A stretch of DNA of 64,000 bases from Fontibacterium sp040404065 (GCA_040404065.1 JBBAJM010000001.1); one strand, 5' to 3'. Shown: positions 7,873 to 16,821, counted from the stretch's first letter. Program-made: numbers and translations. Notes: generated from the letters alone by a model not told the origin.

Positions 7873-9186
7873 ATGCCCAATATATATGATTTAATTATAA
7901 AAAACGGCAATTGTTTTATAAATAATAATCTCACCCAAACAGATATTGGAATTAAAGATAATAAAATTATTAAGATAGGCACAATCAACGAAAGTGGCGA
8001 CAAAATTCTTGATGCAAAAGGTCTTACAATTATTCCAGGTGCAATAGATACCCAAGTTCATTTTAGAGAACCAGGCAATCCCGATAAAGAAGATTTAGAA
8101 AGCGGAAGTAAGGCCGCAATTTTAGGAGGAATAACAGCTATTTTTGAAATGCCAAATACCAATCCAACCACTGATAATTTTGAAAGATTTCAAGAAAAAT
8201 TAGACCGAGCAAAAAATAGAATGTATTGCAATTATGCATTTTATTTTGGAGCAACAGAAAATAATTTTGAACTAATTAAACAGACTATTAATTTAGAGGG
8301 ATGCTGTGGGATTAAAATGTTCGTAGGATCGTCCACTGGAACATTGCTTGTTACTAAAGATGAGGCAATTGAAGAGGTTATTAGAATAAGCCCAAGAATT
8401 GTCTCGATTCATTCAGAAGACAATGATCTGTTAGAAAAGAAAAAATCATTAATTGAGAACGGAAATGTAAAGACACATTCTATCTGGAGGGATTCTGAAG
8501 TTGCAATTACTTCCACTAAAAAAGTAGTAGCTTTTGCAAATAAGCATAAAAAAAGAATACATATTTTACACGTGTCATCCAAAGAAGAAATAGAATTTTT
8601 GTCGAATAATAAAAAATATGCAACGGTTGAAACAACCCCTCAATTTTTAACTTTATTTGCACCAGACTGTTATGAACAACTTGGAACCTTAGCTCAAATG
8701 AATCCTCCAATTAGAACAAAAGATCATCAAGATGTTTTATGGAAAGGATTATTAGATGGTACAATTGATGTACTTGGATCTGATCATGCTCCCCATACAT
8801 TGAAAGAAAAACAAAAACCATATCCCGAAAGCCCTTCTGGCTTAACAGGAGTTCAAACCATGCTTCCGATTATGTTAGATCATGTAAATAATAAAAAACT
8901 TACATTACAAAAACTAGTCGAACTTATAAGTATCAATCCTTGTAAAATTTTTAATATAAAAAAAAGGGGAGAAATTAAAGAAGGTTATTATGCAGATCTA
9001 ACCATAATTGACATGAATCTAAATTTCAAAATTACTAATGATTGGATCGCAAGTAGATGTGGATGGACATCATTTAATAACAAAACAGTTAAGGGATTTC
9101 CAGTTGGAACAGTTGTAAATGGAAAAGTTGCCTCTTGGGATAAAAAAATTCTTGATACTAAATTGGGAAAGCCTTTAGAATTTTAA
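7873..9186 (+). CDS. pyrC: Dihydroorotase (class I / AllB-like amidohydrolase)
   Basis: A 437-residue metal-dependent amidohydrolase that interconverts carbamoyl-aspartate and dihydroorotate in pyrimidine synthesis. Visible are the strand-1 motif TQVHFREPG, MPNTNP, a GIKMFVGSS block with the bridging Lys, metal-binding His in HSED and HILHVSS, and the catalytic GSDHAPH. The first His of the usual HxH is Gln here, as in the related alphaproteobacterial dihydroorotase branch. Length and motifs make dihydroorotase the best call. Allantoinase or hydantoinase is less likely. It converges with blh, with 1 bp between stops. Confidence 0.9.
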   Translation: MPNIYDLIIKNGNCFINNNLTQTDIGIKDNKIIKIGTINESGDKILDAKGLTIIPGAIDTQVHFREPGNPDKEDLESGSKAAILGGITAIFEMPNTNPTTDNFERFQEKLDRAKNRMYCNYAFYFGATENNFELIKQTINLEGCCGIKMFVGSSTGTLLVTKDEAIEEVIRISPRIVSIHSEDNDLLEKKKSLIENGNVKTHSIWRDSEVAITSTKKVVAFANKHKKRIHILHVSSKEEIEFLSNNKKYATVETTPQFLTLFAPDCYEQLGTLAQMNPPIRTKDHQDVLWKGLLDGTIDVLGSDHAPHTLKEKQKPYPESPSGLTGVQTMLPIMLDHVNNKKLTLQKLVELISINPCKIFNIKKRGEIKEGYYADLTIIDMNLNFKITNDWIASRCGWTSFNNKTVKGFPVGTVVNGKVASWDKKILDTKLGKPLEF

Positions 9187-9187
9187 A

Positions 9188-10114
9188 TTAGGCATCCAAA
9201 AAATAATGAAGGACAATGTGCGGTAGTGTTACTGAAGCAAGTGCAATAAAAATAATTTTTTGAATTACGTCCTCAAATATATCAAAATTGGAAAAAACAT
9301 ATAAACTTATAGACAGAGCCAAGGATACAATAATAGTTATAGGCAGACTTCTAAATATAAAAGTTTTTATTCCGATAAAAATATTAGAGTTTAATTCACT
9401 AGCAATAACAAGAATATTTTTGAGCGAATGTACAAAGCAAAAATATAAAGTAAAGGCGACAATTATATTAAACAAATTAAAAATTATTAGAGTTAAAAAA
9501 ATCTCAAAAATAATAATACACATATCTGTGTAAGAAATTTTTTTTTTAAAAAGAACAGATAAATAAAATATAAATTGTAATAAAAGATTAATTGGCAGTA
9601 ATATATTAACAAGATTATTTGAGATTAAAGTAAATTCCTTTGTAAAAAGAAGTTTATTAAATATTTCATTTGTTTCATTAAATTTAAAATATAGAGACGA
9701 TAGAATAATTAGGGATCCCTTTAGAAAAAAAATAAATGAATTAAACTTGGATATTTTAGTTGTATAAATTTCTAGATCTTCTTTGCCAAAATGAAACGAG
9801 GAAATAATTAAAAAAGTAATTAAAGAAATCTTAGGATTTAAATACCAGGCATAAAAAACAATTAAAACTAAGCAGATATAAGTTAAATAAAATAATAATT
9901 CTGAAAATCTAATTTTTTTATAAAGAAATATTCTGGCTTTTTGACTATCATAAGCTCCATGCGACATTCCAATTGTAGCAATTAAAAAAAAACAAATCAG
10001 ATATTTGTTTGTCAAAGATAAGTTAATTAAATCTTGCAAAAAAAATAAGAAGACGACTAACATAAAGAACAGAAAATTAACTTTACTAAAATATTTCTTA
10101 AGATTTTTTTTCAT
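9188..10114 (-). CDS. blh: Beta-carotene 15,15'-dioxygenase, Brp/Blh family
   Basis: A 308-residue polytopic membrane protein that cleaves beta-carotene into two retinals, supplying the chromophore of the proteorhodopsin at 13710. Family motifs with conserved His are visible: GMSHGAYDSQKA near residue 50, SSFHFGKEDLEI near 105, and the C-terminal LPHIVLHYF. These histidines are the likely iron ligands. It is the last gene of the crtI-crtB-crtY-blh operon and starts 4 bp after the crtY stop. A free-standing retinal oxygenase directly linked to a rhodopsin and carotenoid genes leaves little doubt about the role. Confidence 0.95.
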   Translation of the reverse strand: MKKNLKKYFSKVNFLFFMLVVFLFFLQDLINLSLTNKYLICFFLIATIGMSHGAYDSQKARIFLYKKIRFSELLFYLTYICLVLIVFYAWYLNPKISLITFLIISSFHFGKEDLEIYTTKISKFNSFIFFLKGSLIILSSLYFKFNETNEIFNKLLFTKEFTLISNNLVNILLPINLLLQFIFYLSVLFKKKISYTDMCIIIFEIFLTLIIFNLFNIIVAFTLYFCFVHSLKNILVIASELNSNIFIGIKTFIFRSLPITIIVSLALSISLYVFSNFDIFEDVIQKIIFIALASVTLPHIVLHYFLDA

Positions 10115-10118
10115 AAAG

Positions 10119-11249
10119 TTATAATTTTAATAATTTTTTTATAAAAATTAACTTAGGCATACTAAAAATTATTTTACAATCTTCATATAAACTACTATTG
10201 TTGGACAAAAAATTAACAATATCTTTTGTTTTATTTTTTTTAAATAAATTAAAAAAAATGTTTCGCATTTCACTTCTTTTTTCTAAAAGAACGTTAATAA
10301 ATATATTGTCTAGAAAATTATATTTAATATTTAAATTTGATATATTTACAATTTTATTTTGTAATATATCCGATACTATTTTTTTGACAGATTTTTGAAT
10401 ATTTAAAAAAGTGTAACCAGTACTCTTTCTGGTTAGATTAGCAGAAGTTCCAATTGGTATTATTTTTTTGTAGCCAATATTATTTTGATAATGATGCATA
10501 GGAATAGATCCCATTTCAGAATATTTGATCTGATATTTTTTTTTATAATTTAAATTGTCTTTAATATAAGAATTTATTTCTGATAGGTAACGAGTTGTTA
10601 AAAAGTTTTTTTGATCCGATATCCAAGTGCTCTCAATAAAAATTTTCCCCATCCCCATTGGCAATGTATAAAAAAAGTGAACCCAGTTATCTTGTGAGCA
10701 ATTAAAGTCCATTAAAACTGGATATTCCGGTAAGTTTATGGGTTCATTCAATTCAATTTCACAACCATAAAAATGTTGAAATAGCTCATGTTCTAAAGAG
10801 CTTTTGTTATCTAATGAGCTGTTAAATACCAGATTAGATCTAAAAATTTCATTATCAGAGTGTAATGTTACTTCCTTGTTATTTTCATAAACTCTATCAA
10901 TAGATTTATTTAAAAAGAATTTAACATTCTTGTTTGTAGATAAATTATCTAAAATTTTTTTATAAAACTTTCCGCTATCAATCGATTGATATTCAAAATC
11001 TTCACAATTTAATATGACTTCTTCGTTATTATTTTTAACGATAAATTTATTCCATTTATTAATTAAGCAGTCGTTAAATGAATGTGTATCAACACCCCAA
11101 TAAGACCATATTTTATCTCTATTAAAATTCTCTCTTTTATCGATAATCGCACATGTTTTATTTTCAAAAAGATTATTAACATTCATTTCAAAAGCCAGCG
11201 ATAATCCAGAACACCCAGCGCCAATAATAATATAATCAAATCTATACAT
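10119..11249 (-). CDS. crtY: Lycopene beta-cyclase
   Basis: A 376-residue FAD/NAD(P)-dependent cyclase that turns lycopene into beta-carotene. The N-terminal dinucleotide fold is YIIIGAGCSGLSLAFEM. Further CrtY-type motifs are KIWSYWG, the FYTLPMGMGKIFIESTWIS region and the GTSANLTRKSTGYTF motif. Its position between crtB and blh in the retinal operon supports the assignment. It starts 6 bp after crtB. Confidence 0.95.
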   Translation of the reverse strand: MYRFDYIIIGAGCSGLSLAFEMNVNNLFENKTCAIIDKRENFNRDKIWSYWGVDTHSFNDCLINKWNKFIVKNNNEEVILNCEDFEYQSIDSGKFYKKILDNLSTNKNVKFFLNKSIDRVYENNKEVTLHSDNEIFRSNLVFNSSLDNKSSLEHELFQHFYGCEIELNEPINLPEYPVLMDFNCSQDNWVHFFYTLPMGMGKIFIESTWISDQKNFLTTRYLSEINSYIKDNLNYKKKYQIKYSEMGSIPMHHYQNNIGYKKIIPIGTSANLTRKSTGYTFLNIQKSVKKIVSDILQNKIVNISNLNIKYNFLDNIFINVLLEKRSEMRNIFFNLFKKNKTKDIVNFLSNNSSLYEDCKIIFSMPKLIFIKKLLKL

Positions 11250-11255
11250 TAGTGA

Positions 11256-12089
11256 TTAATTTTTATAATTCCCCTTAATAATAACAAAAATATAAAATGC
11301 TTTAATTGTTATAATAATTTTTTCTAAAAAGTTTAAGTAAGTATGTTTTGAAAAATATTCATCTTCATCATGATTAATTATTTTTTTCCCAATGCCTTGA
11401 TATAATAAGCTTGCTAAAAAAATTGAAAATTTTATTGTTTTAGGTAGAAATTTTATTCCACTGTTTCCATTAACATAATATCTGTCTGCTAAAATAATTA
11501 ATTTTTTAATAGCAAAAAATAAATCTTTTTTATTAAAATTATTATTAATAATATCTTCTGGGGTTACATCTTCCTTTAGAAAATTTTTGGGCAAGTATAG
11601 TCTTTTTAAATCTGCATCTTTTACTACATCTCGAGAAATATTAGTAAGTTGCATTGCGATTCCTAAATTAATTGCATGTTTGATAGCCTTTGAGTTTGTT
11701 GTATTAAAAATATAAGCCATCATAGCACCAACAGTTCCTGCTACGTAATATGAGTATTTTAAAAGTTCATTAGTTGTTTTTATTTTTACATTTTTTGTAT
11801 CTAAACTGACGCCATAAAATAAATCCATTACATATTTTCTTGGAATTCGATATTTAGACTCAATTTTCTTAAACTTATTAATTACTAAATTTTTTGAATT
11901 TTTACTTTTATAATCTTGTATAAATTTTTTTATATTATTTTTAGAATTTGATTTTACATCTACTAAATTATCAACCACTCTGCAAAAGGCATATAGAATT
12001 GAACAATCGTCTATAATCTCTTTTTTTAGAAATTTTCCGGCCCAATAAAATGATTTTCCGTGACGTTTTATATAAAGTTCAGTTCTCAT
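11256..12089 (-). CDS. crtB: Phytoene synthase
   Basis: A 277-residue squalene/phytoene synthase that joins two geranylgeranyl diphosphates into phytoene. The first aspartate-rich region reads AFCRVVDNLVD (about residues 34-44) and the second is NISRDVVKDADLKRLYLP (about 150-167). Both Mg-binding motifs are present, so an active enzyme is expected. Its start codon overlaps the crtI stop by 4 bp (ATGA). No crtE (geranylgeranyl diphosphate synthase) lies in this cluster, so the substrate must come from a gene elsewhere. Confidence 0.96.
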   Translation of the reverse strand: MRTELYIKRHGKSFYWAGKFLKKEIIDDCSILYAFCRVVDNLVDVKSNSKNNIKKFIQDYKSKNSKNLVINKFKKIESKYRIPRKYVMDLFYGVSLDTKNVKIKTTNELLKYSYYVAGTVGAMMAYIFNTTNSKAIKHAINLGIAMQLTNISRDVVKDADLKRLYLPKNFLKEDVTPEDIINNNFNKKDLFFAIKKLIILADRYYVNGNSGIKFLPKTIKFSIFLASLLYQGIGKKIINHDEDEYFSKHTYLNFLEKIIITIKAFYIFVIIKGNYKN

Positions 12090-13564
12090 TTTGCTCTCGG
12101 TATAATTTTATCTAAGATCTTAGCTGACGATAAAACTCCTGGAATTCCAGCTCCAGGATGTGTTCCTGCACCTACAAAGTATAAACCTTTATAAATCTCA
12201 GATTTATTATGAAATCTAAAATAAGCTGATTGTGAAAATTTTGGCTGCACAGAGAAACCAGAGCCATGAAGAGTTTTTAGTTCAGTTTCAAAATAATCAG
12301 GAGTTATATAAAAGTCCTCTTCAATGTAATCTTCAATTTGCGGCAATAAAGTTGAACTTAGTTTTTTTATTATAACTTGTTTAAATTTTTCAGCTTCTTC
12401 ACTCCACTTAATATTTGATAAGTTATTTGGCACCGGTACTAGCACATAAAAACAATCTTTATTATGAGGGGCCATACTAGGATCTGTTGCTGTAGGTCGA
12501 TGCAAATAAAAACTTATGTCATCGTTTAATATTTTTTTATTAAATATTTCATTTAATAATTCTTTATATGAATCTCCAAAATAAATACTATGATGTTCAA
12601 TATTATTGTATTTTTTTTTAGAGCCAAAATAATAAACAAATAATCCCATAGAGTAATCCATTCGTTTCATTTTAGTTTTAAATAAAAAATTATTTTGTTT
12701 TTTATCCAACAAGTGCTTATAGACAAATGGAGGGTCAGCATTGCAAACTACTATTTCTGAATTAATAATTTGGTTATTTTTAGTTATTACACCTATTACA
12801 TTTTTTTTTTCTGTTATAATTTTTATCACTTCATCATTTTTAATAATTTTAATCCCAATTTCGCTCATTAATTTTTCTAATGAAGAAATAATTTTTCCAG
12901 TTCCACCTAACGCATAATGCACTCCCCATTTTTTTTCTAAAAATAAAATTAATGTATATATTGAAGTTGTTGAAAATGGATTGCCACCAACCAAAAGAGG
13001 ATGAACACTAAATATTTTTCTTAATTTTTCATTTTTTAAAAATTTGGAGACTAGTTTGAAAACAGAAAAATAGCTTTTAAGTATTAATAAAGATGGAATT
13101 TGCCTCAACATAAACGTAAATTTTGAAAAAGGCTTATCCGCTAATTCTAAGTAACCTTTATTAAATATTCTTTCTGAAAATTTTATAAGTTTTTCAAAGC
13201 CTTTAATATCATCTGAATTAAATTTAGATATTTCTCTTAAATTTTCTTCATGATTATTTGAATAATTAAATTTTGATAAATCACTAAATATGAATTGGTA
13301 CCAAATTTTTAATGGAATAATTTTTACATAATTATTGATGTCTTTTTTAAATAAAGAAAATAATTCCTCCAATAGATAAGGAGCTGTAATTACCGTTGGT
13401 CCGGCATCAAAGGTATAGCCATTTCTAATAAATGTTCTTGCTCTTCCTCCTAGGTCGGAATTTTTTTCAATTAAGGTAACATCATAATTCATAGCCCTTA
13501 ATCTTATGGCTGAGGCTATGCCTCCAAAGCCAGATCCTATTACTATCGCTGTTTTATTAGTCAT
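12086..13564 (-). CDS. crtI: Phytoene desaturase (lycopene-forming, CrtI type)
   Basis: A 492-residue FAD-dependent desaturase that converts phytoene to lycopene. The N-terminal FAD fold VIGSGFGGIASAIRLRAMNYDVTLIEKN, the FDAGPTVIT block, and the C-terminal FVGAGTHPGAGIPGVLSSAK signature are typical of bacterial CrtI. It is the first gene of the crtI-crtB-crtY-blh operon and is divergent from proteorhodopsin, with 145 bp between starts. That spacer probably holds promoters for both sides. Confidence 0.96.
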   Translation of the reverse strand: MTNKTAIVIGSGFGGIASAIRLRAMNYDVTLIEKNSDLGGRARTFIRNGYTFDAGPTVITAPYLLEELFSLFKKDINNYVKIIPLKIWYQFIFSDLSKFNYSNNHEENLREISKFNSDDIKGFEKLIKFSERIFNKGYLELADKPFSKFTFMLRQIPSLLILKSYFSVFKLVSKFLKNEKLRKIFSVHPLLVGGNPFSTTSIYTLILFLEKKWGVHYALGGTGKIISSLEKLMSEIGIKIIKNDEVIKIITEKKNVIGVITKNNQIINSEIVVCNADPPFVYKHLLDKKQNNFLFKTKMKRMDYSMGLFVYYFGSKKKYNNIEHHSIYFGDSYKELLNEIFNKKILNDDISFYLHRPTATDPSMAPHNKDCFYVLVPVPNNLSNIKWSEEAEKFKQVIIKKLSSTLLPQIEDYIEEDFYITPDYFETELKTLHGSGFSVQPKFSQSAYFRFHNKSEIYKGLYFVGAGTHPGAGIPGVLSSAKILDKIIPRAK

Positions 13565-13709
13565 GAATTAATATTATTTACATATAAGATTGGTTGTATT
13601 GTTTAAAAAAACGCTAAAATTAACGATTTTTTTTATTTTATTAACTTTCAATAATTTGCGAATTACCTTAAGTTAAATTACTTAAATAACAAAAATAGGG
13701 AATAAATAA
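13565..13709. promoter_or_regulatory. Divergent control region of crtI operon and proteorhodopsin
   Basis: A 145-bp AT-rich intergenic region with no tRNA or small ORF. Toward proteorhodopsin, TTGCGA (13656-13661) and TACTTA (13679-13684) are 17 bp apart, forming a weak sigma-70-like promoter. A purine-rich AGGGA (13697-13701) lies 8 bp before the ATG as ribosome binding site. A short direct repeat TTAAAT occurs at 13673 and 13682. I see no clear operator. Confidence 0.45.
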
Positions 13710-14408
13710 ATGAAAACAGCACTTTTACAATCCAATGATTTAACTGGGATTTCATTCTGGTTAATATCAATGGCTCTTCTAGCTTCTACTTTCTTTTTCT
13801 TTATTGAAAGAAACTCAGTAAAAGCTTCTTGGAGAACTTCAATGACTCTATCTGGTCTAGTAACAGGTATTGCTTTTGTGCATTACATGTACATGAGAGA
13901 AGTTTGGGTAACTACAGGAACTTCCCCAACAGTATTTAGATATATTGATTGGCTATTAACAGTTCCATTATTAATGGTTGAATTCTATTTTATACTTTCA
14001 GCTGTTAAAAAAGTTTCCTCAGGAATATTCTGGAGACTGTTACTTGGAACATTAGTAATGCTAATAGGTGGATACGCTGGTGAAGCGGGATATATCGGTG
14101 TGAACGCAGGATTTATAATTGGTATGGGTGGATGGATTTTCATTCTATACGAAATATTTTCTGGTGAAGCTGGAAAAGAAGCTGCGAGATTATCAGGCGC
14201 CGCAAAAGATTGTTTTGTATTCTGTAAATGGATCGTGACAATTGGTTGGGCGGTCTATCCTTTAGGTTACCTTTTCGGATATATGACAGGATCAGCAAAT
14301 GAGGTTACGCTTAATCTTGTTTATAACTTAGCTGACTTTATTAATAAAATATTGTTTGGATTGGTTATTTACAAAACTGCATCCAGCTTAAATGTGGGAA
14401 ACAAATAA
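13710..14408 (+). CDS. Proteorhodopsin, green-type light-driven proton pump
   Basis: A 232-residue seven-helix microbial rhodopsin. The retinal Schiff-base lysine is K213 (ADFINKILFG), the proton acceptor D80 and donor E91 lie in RYIDWLLTVPLLMVEFY, and H58 pairs with the acceptor (FVHYMYMR). They correspond to D97, E108, K231 and H75 of the first-described proteorhodopsin. The spectral tuning residue equivalent to 105 is Leu (L88), predicting green absorption. The numbering offset of 17 shows that the N-terminal signal peptide is missing. A TAA immediately before the ATG in frame (13707-13709) excludes a longer start. Retinal is supplied by the divergent crt-blh operon. Confidence 0.97.
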   Translation: MKTALLQSNDLTGISFWLISMALLASTFFFFIERNSVKASWRTSMTLSGLVTGIAFVHYMYMREVWVTTGTSPTVFRYIDWLLTVPLLMVEFYFILSAVKKVSSGIFWRLLLGTLVMLIGGYAGEAGYIGVNAGFIIGMGGWIFILYEIFSGEAGKEAARLSGAAKDCFVFCKWIVTIGWAVYPLGYLFGYMTGSANEVTLNLVYNLADFINKILFGLVIYKTASSLNVGNK

Positions 14409-14447
14409 TTATATTGTTTATTAAATTATAAAAGTTTCCGCAAAGTT

Positions 14448-15443
14448 TTAAAAAAGGCCCTCAAGATTTTCTTCAGGGCCTTTTTTATTTAGCCATATAA
14501 AATTTTTATTTAAAAATAAATTTCCATTCTTATAAGAAACCCCTTTTTTAAAATCATTATTTAAAAAATAAGCTCCATCGAGATCTAAAAAGTCACAATA
14601 TTTTGCAAGTAAAATAGCAGGGACAATAGACAAAGAAGAACTTACCATACATCCTAGAAGTATTTTTTTATTTTTTTTTTTAACAAGTTTTATAATTTCT
14701 TTACTTTTATTAAGTCCTCCAAATTTATCAATTTTTAAGTTAACAACTTGATAATATTTTAAAATATTTTTTTTATTACTGACATGAAAAGACTCATCAG
14801 CACAAAATAATATTCTAGTTTTTATATTTTTAAGCTTATAATCTTGACCATATTTAAATGGTTGTTCAATAATAATTACATTCAATTTTTCTAAATCTTT
14901 AATTATTCTTTTTAGCAACGTAAAATTTAATCCCTCGTTAGCATCAATAATAATTTTAGACTTAGGACAATTTTTTTTTATAAATTTTGTGGTTTCTAAA
15001 ATGTTATTTTTATTAACTTTTATCTTAATAAGGGGTATTTTTCTAAATTTACTAATAATCTTTTTAAGCTTTTTTATATTAGTTATAGGTAAAGTTATTG
15101 AAGTTAAATATTTGGATTTTAATTTTTGTTTTATAATATTTTTTGAGTGAAGTTGCGTAAAAGCCAATTGTAATGCTGACCTAAGTGATAAATATTTAAT
15201 TTCTTCAAATTTTTCTTGTCTTATTAGTTGTGTAATTTCAAAATTTTTTTCTAGTAGGTAATTAAATATTTTTAACTGACTCTCACCATATCTTTTATAG
15301 GGGATGCATTCTGCAAAACCACTTCTATAACCTTGTGATAACTTTATTATTATTGCTTTTACAATTGTTTTACTGTCTCTGGATATTTTAAAAGAATCTT
15401 TTAAAAAGAATTTTTTTTTAACAAATTGTAATTTCAAAAACAT
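14448..15443 (-). CDS. Enolase-superfamily dipeptide epimerase (L-Ala-D/L-Glu epimerase-like)
   Basis: A 331-residue protein of the muconate-lactonizing/dipeptide epimerase group. The catalytic barrel has metal ligands in IIIDANEG, IIIEQPF and CADES, a KIDKFGGL stretch with the second catalytic Lys, and a C-terminal block LGCMVSSSLSIVPAILLAKYCDFLDLDG. It likely epimerises Ala-Glu-type dipeptides from peptidoglycan turnover. The exact dipeptide cannot be read from sequence. Lys and Ile content is extreme. It is divergent from the ferredoxin gene (36 bp) and ends in a shared terminator. Confidence 0.85.
   Translation of the reverse strand: MFLKLQFVKKKFFLKDSFKISRDSKTIVKAIIIKLSQGYRSGFAECIPYKRYGESQLKIFNYLLEKNFEITQLIRQEKFEEIKYLSLRSALQLAFTQLHSKNIIKQKLKSKYLTSITLPITNIKKLKKIISKFRKIPLIKIKVNKNNILETTKFIKKNCPKSKIIIDANEGLNFTLLKRIIKDLEKLNVIIIEQPFKYGQDYKLKNIKTRILFCADESFHVSNKKNILKYYQVVNLKIDKFGGLNKSKEIIKLVKKKNKKILLGCMVSSSLSIVPAILLAKYCDFLDLDGAYFLNNDFKKGVSYKNGNLFLNKNFIWLNKKGPEENLEGLF
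14451..14486. terminator. Bidirectional intrinsic terminator inside the epimerase 3' end
   Basis: An 11-bp stem (14451-14461 with 14475-14485, core AGGCCCT/AGGGCCT) has A-tracts on its left and T-tracts on its right. It can therefore end transcription from proteorhodopsin (stop 42 bp upstream) and from the convergent epimerase gene. The hairpin lies inside the last codons of the epimerase, encoding its KGPEENLEGLF end. Confidence 0.85.
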
Positions 15444-15479
15444 TAATTCACTGTTATATAACTCTTAGTTTTTAATTTA

Positions 15480-15800
15480 ATGCCAAAAATCATTTATATA
15501 GAATTCAGTGGAAAAGAGCATCACATAGAAATGCCTGTTGGTTATTCAATTATGGAAGGCGCCGTAAAGAATTCTATTCCGGGCATTGATGCGGATTGCG
15601 GAGGATCCTGCGCATGTGCAACATGTCATGTTTATGTTGATGAAAAATTTATAGACAAAATACCAAAGGCTCAGGAATCCGAACAAGATATGATAGACTT
15701 TGTTGTAAATCCAAAAAACAATAGCAGACTAAGTTGTCAGCTTATGATTACGGATGAACTTGATGGTATAGTTGTTAGAATGCCAGAAAAACAAAGTTAA
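15480..15800 (+). CDS. [2Fe-2S] ferredoxin, adrenodoxin type
   Basis: A 106-residue ferredoxin with cluster ligands C40, C46, C49 and C86 (spacing C-x5-C-x2-C-x36-C) in DADCGGSCACATCHVYV and LSCQL. This is the pattern of bacterial adrenodoxin/FdxB types, which feed electrons to P450s, Rieske oxygenases or Fe-S assembly. It is followed after 1 bp by a ferredoxin-NADP reductase, so the two likely form an electron-transfer pair. Partner oxygenases are not visible in the window. Confidence 0.93.
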   Translation: MPKIIYIEFSGKEHHIEMPVGYSIMEGAVKNSIPGIDADCGGSCACATCHVYVDEKFIDKIPKAQESEQDMIDFVVNPKNNSRLSCQLMITDELDGIVVRMPEKQS

Positions 15801-15801
15801 T

Positions 15802-16821
15802 ATGACTATAAAAACAGATACAGTCGTTATCGGCGCAGGACCTGTTGGATTATTTTCTATTTTTGAACTCGGTATTTTAGGCCTTAATGCACACGTTATT
15901 GATAACTTGGATAAAATAGGAGGCCAATGCATAGAACTTTATCCCGATAAACCAATCTATGATATTCCAGGAATTCCAAACTGCACTGGGGAGAGTTTAA
16001 TTAAAAACTTATTAGATCAAATAGAACCTTTTAAAGCACAATTCCATCTTAATCAGCGAGTAAATGAAATAAAAAAAAATAATAAATTATGGCAGGTTAT
16101 AACAAGCGATAATGAAATTTTTGAAACACCAAATATTATTATTGCAGGTGGAGTCGGTTCTTTTGAGCCAAGGAAATTAGATCTTAAAGATATTGAAAAG
16201 TTTGAGGGAAAAGGTTTTTATTATTCAGTTAAAGACAAATCTAAATTTAAAGATCAGACGATTGCTATATTTGGCGGAGGTGACTCAGCTTTAGATTGGA
16301 CTTTAGAATTATCAAATATTGCCAAAAAAGTTTATTTAATTCACAGAAGAGATGATTTTAAAGGAGCACCTCATACATTAAATAAAATTAAAGAGATTTC
16401 AAAATCTGGTAAAATTGAAATTAAAACTTTTTATCAACTTAAAGGAGTTAATGGAGATAAAAAATTAGAAAGTATTGATATACAAAAAAATAGCGATGCA
16501 ATCGAAAATCTAAAAATAGATTCTGCTATTGCTTTTTTTGGACTTAAAATGGAATTAGGCCCAATTGCTAATTGGGGTCTGAATCTAGACAATAAATGCA
16601 TTTCAGTTAATACAAAAAATTTTCAAACAAATGAAGAAGGTATTTTTGCTGTGGGTGATATTTGTACATATCCAGGAAAGCTTAAGCTAATCCTTTCAGG
16701 ATTTCATGAGGGGGCTTTAGCAGCAAGAGAGTGTTTTTCTAGAGCAAGACCGAATGAAAATTTTGTATTTCAATACACCACTTCTTCAACGCAGATACAT
16801 AAGCGTCTAGGGGTTAAATAG
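15802..16821 (+). CDS. Ferredoxin--NADP(+) reductase, thioredoxin-reductase-like
   Basis: A flavoprotein of about 339 residues with FAD fold VVIGAGPVGLFSI, GGQCIELYPDKPIYDIPG, a second nucleotide fold IFGGGDSALDW and a C-terminal FAVGDICTYPGKLKLILSGFHEGA. There is no CxxC redox motif, so it is the YumC-type FNR rather than thioredoxin reductase. An in-frame ATG at 15772 lies inside the ferredoxin gene. The ATG at 15802, just after the ferredoxin stop, gives the normal N terminus (MTIKTDTVVIGAG) and is preferred. It probably shuttles electrons between NADPH and the adjacent ferredoxin. It overlaps the convergent GT2 gene by 8 bp. Confidence 0.93.
   Translation: MTIKTDTVVIGAGPVGLFSIFELGILGLNAHVIDNLDKIGGQCIELYPDKPIYDIPGIPNCTGESLIKNLLDQIEPFKAQFHLNQRVNEIKKNNKLWQVITSDNEIFETPNIIIAGGVGSFEPRKLDLKDIEKFEGKGFYYSVKDKSKFKDQTIAIFGGGDSALDWTLELSNIAKKVYLIHRRDDFKGAPHTLNKIKEISKSGKIEIKTFYQLKGVNGDKKLESIDIQKNSDAIENLKIDSAIAFFGLKMELGPIANWGLNLDNKCISVNTKNFQTNEEGIFAVGDICTYPGKLKLILSGFHEGALAARECFSRARPNENFVFQYTTSSTQIHKRLGVK

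Noticed and set aside
15729..15932. A 67-residue minus-strand ORF across the ferredoxin-FNR junction
   Set aside because: It overlaps two clear genes and has no family features.
15802..16821. Thioredoxin reductase as the product
   Set aside because: The overall fold is similar, but the CxxC redox motif is absent and a ferredoxin gene is adjacent.
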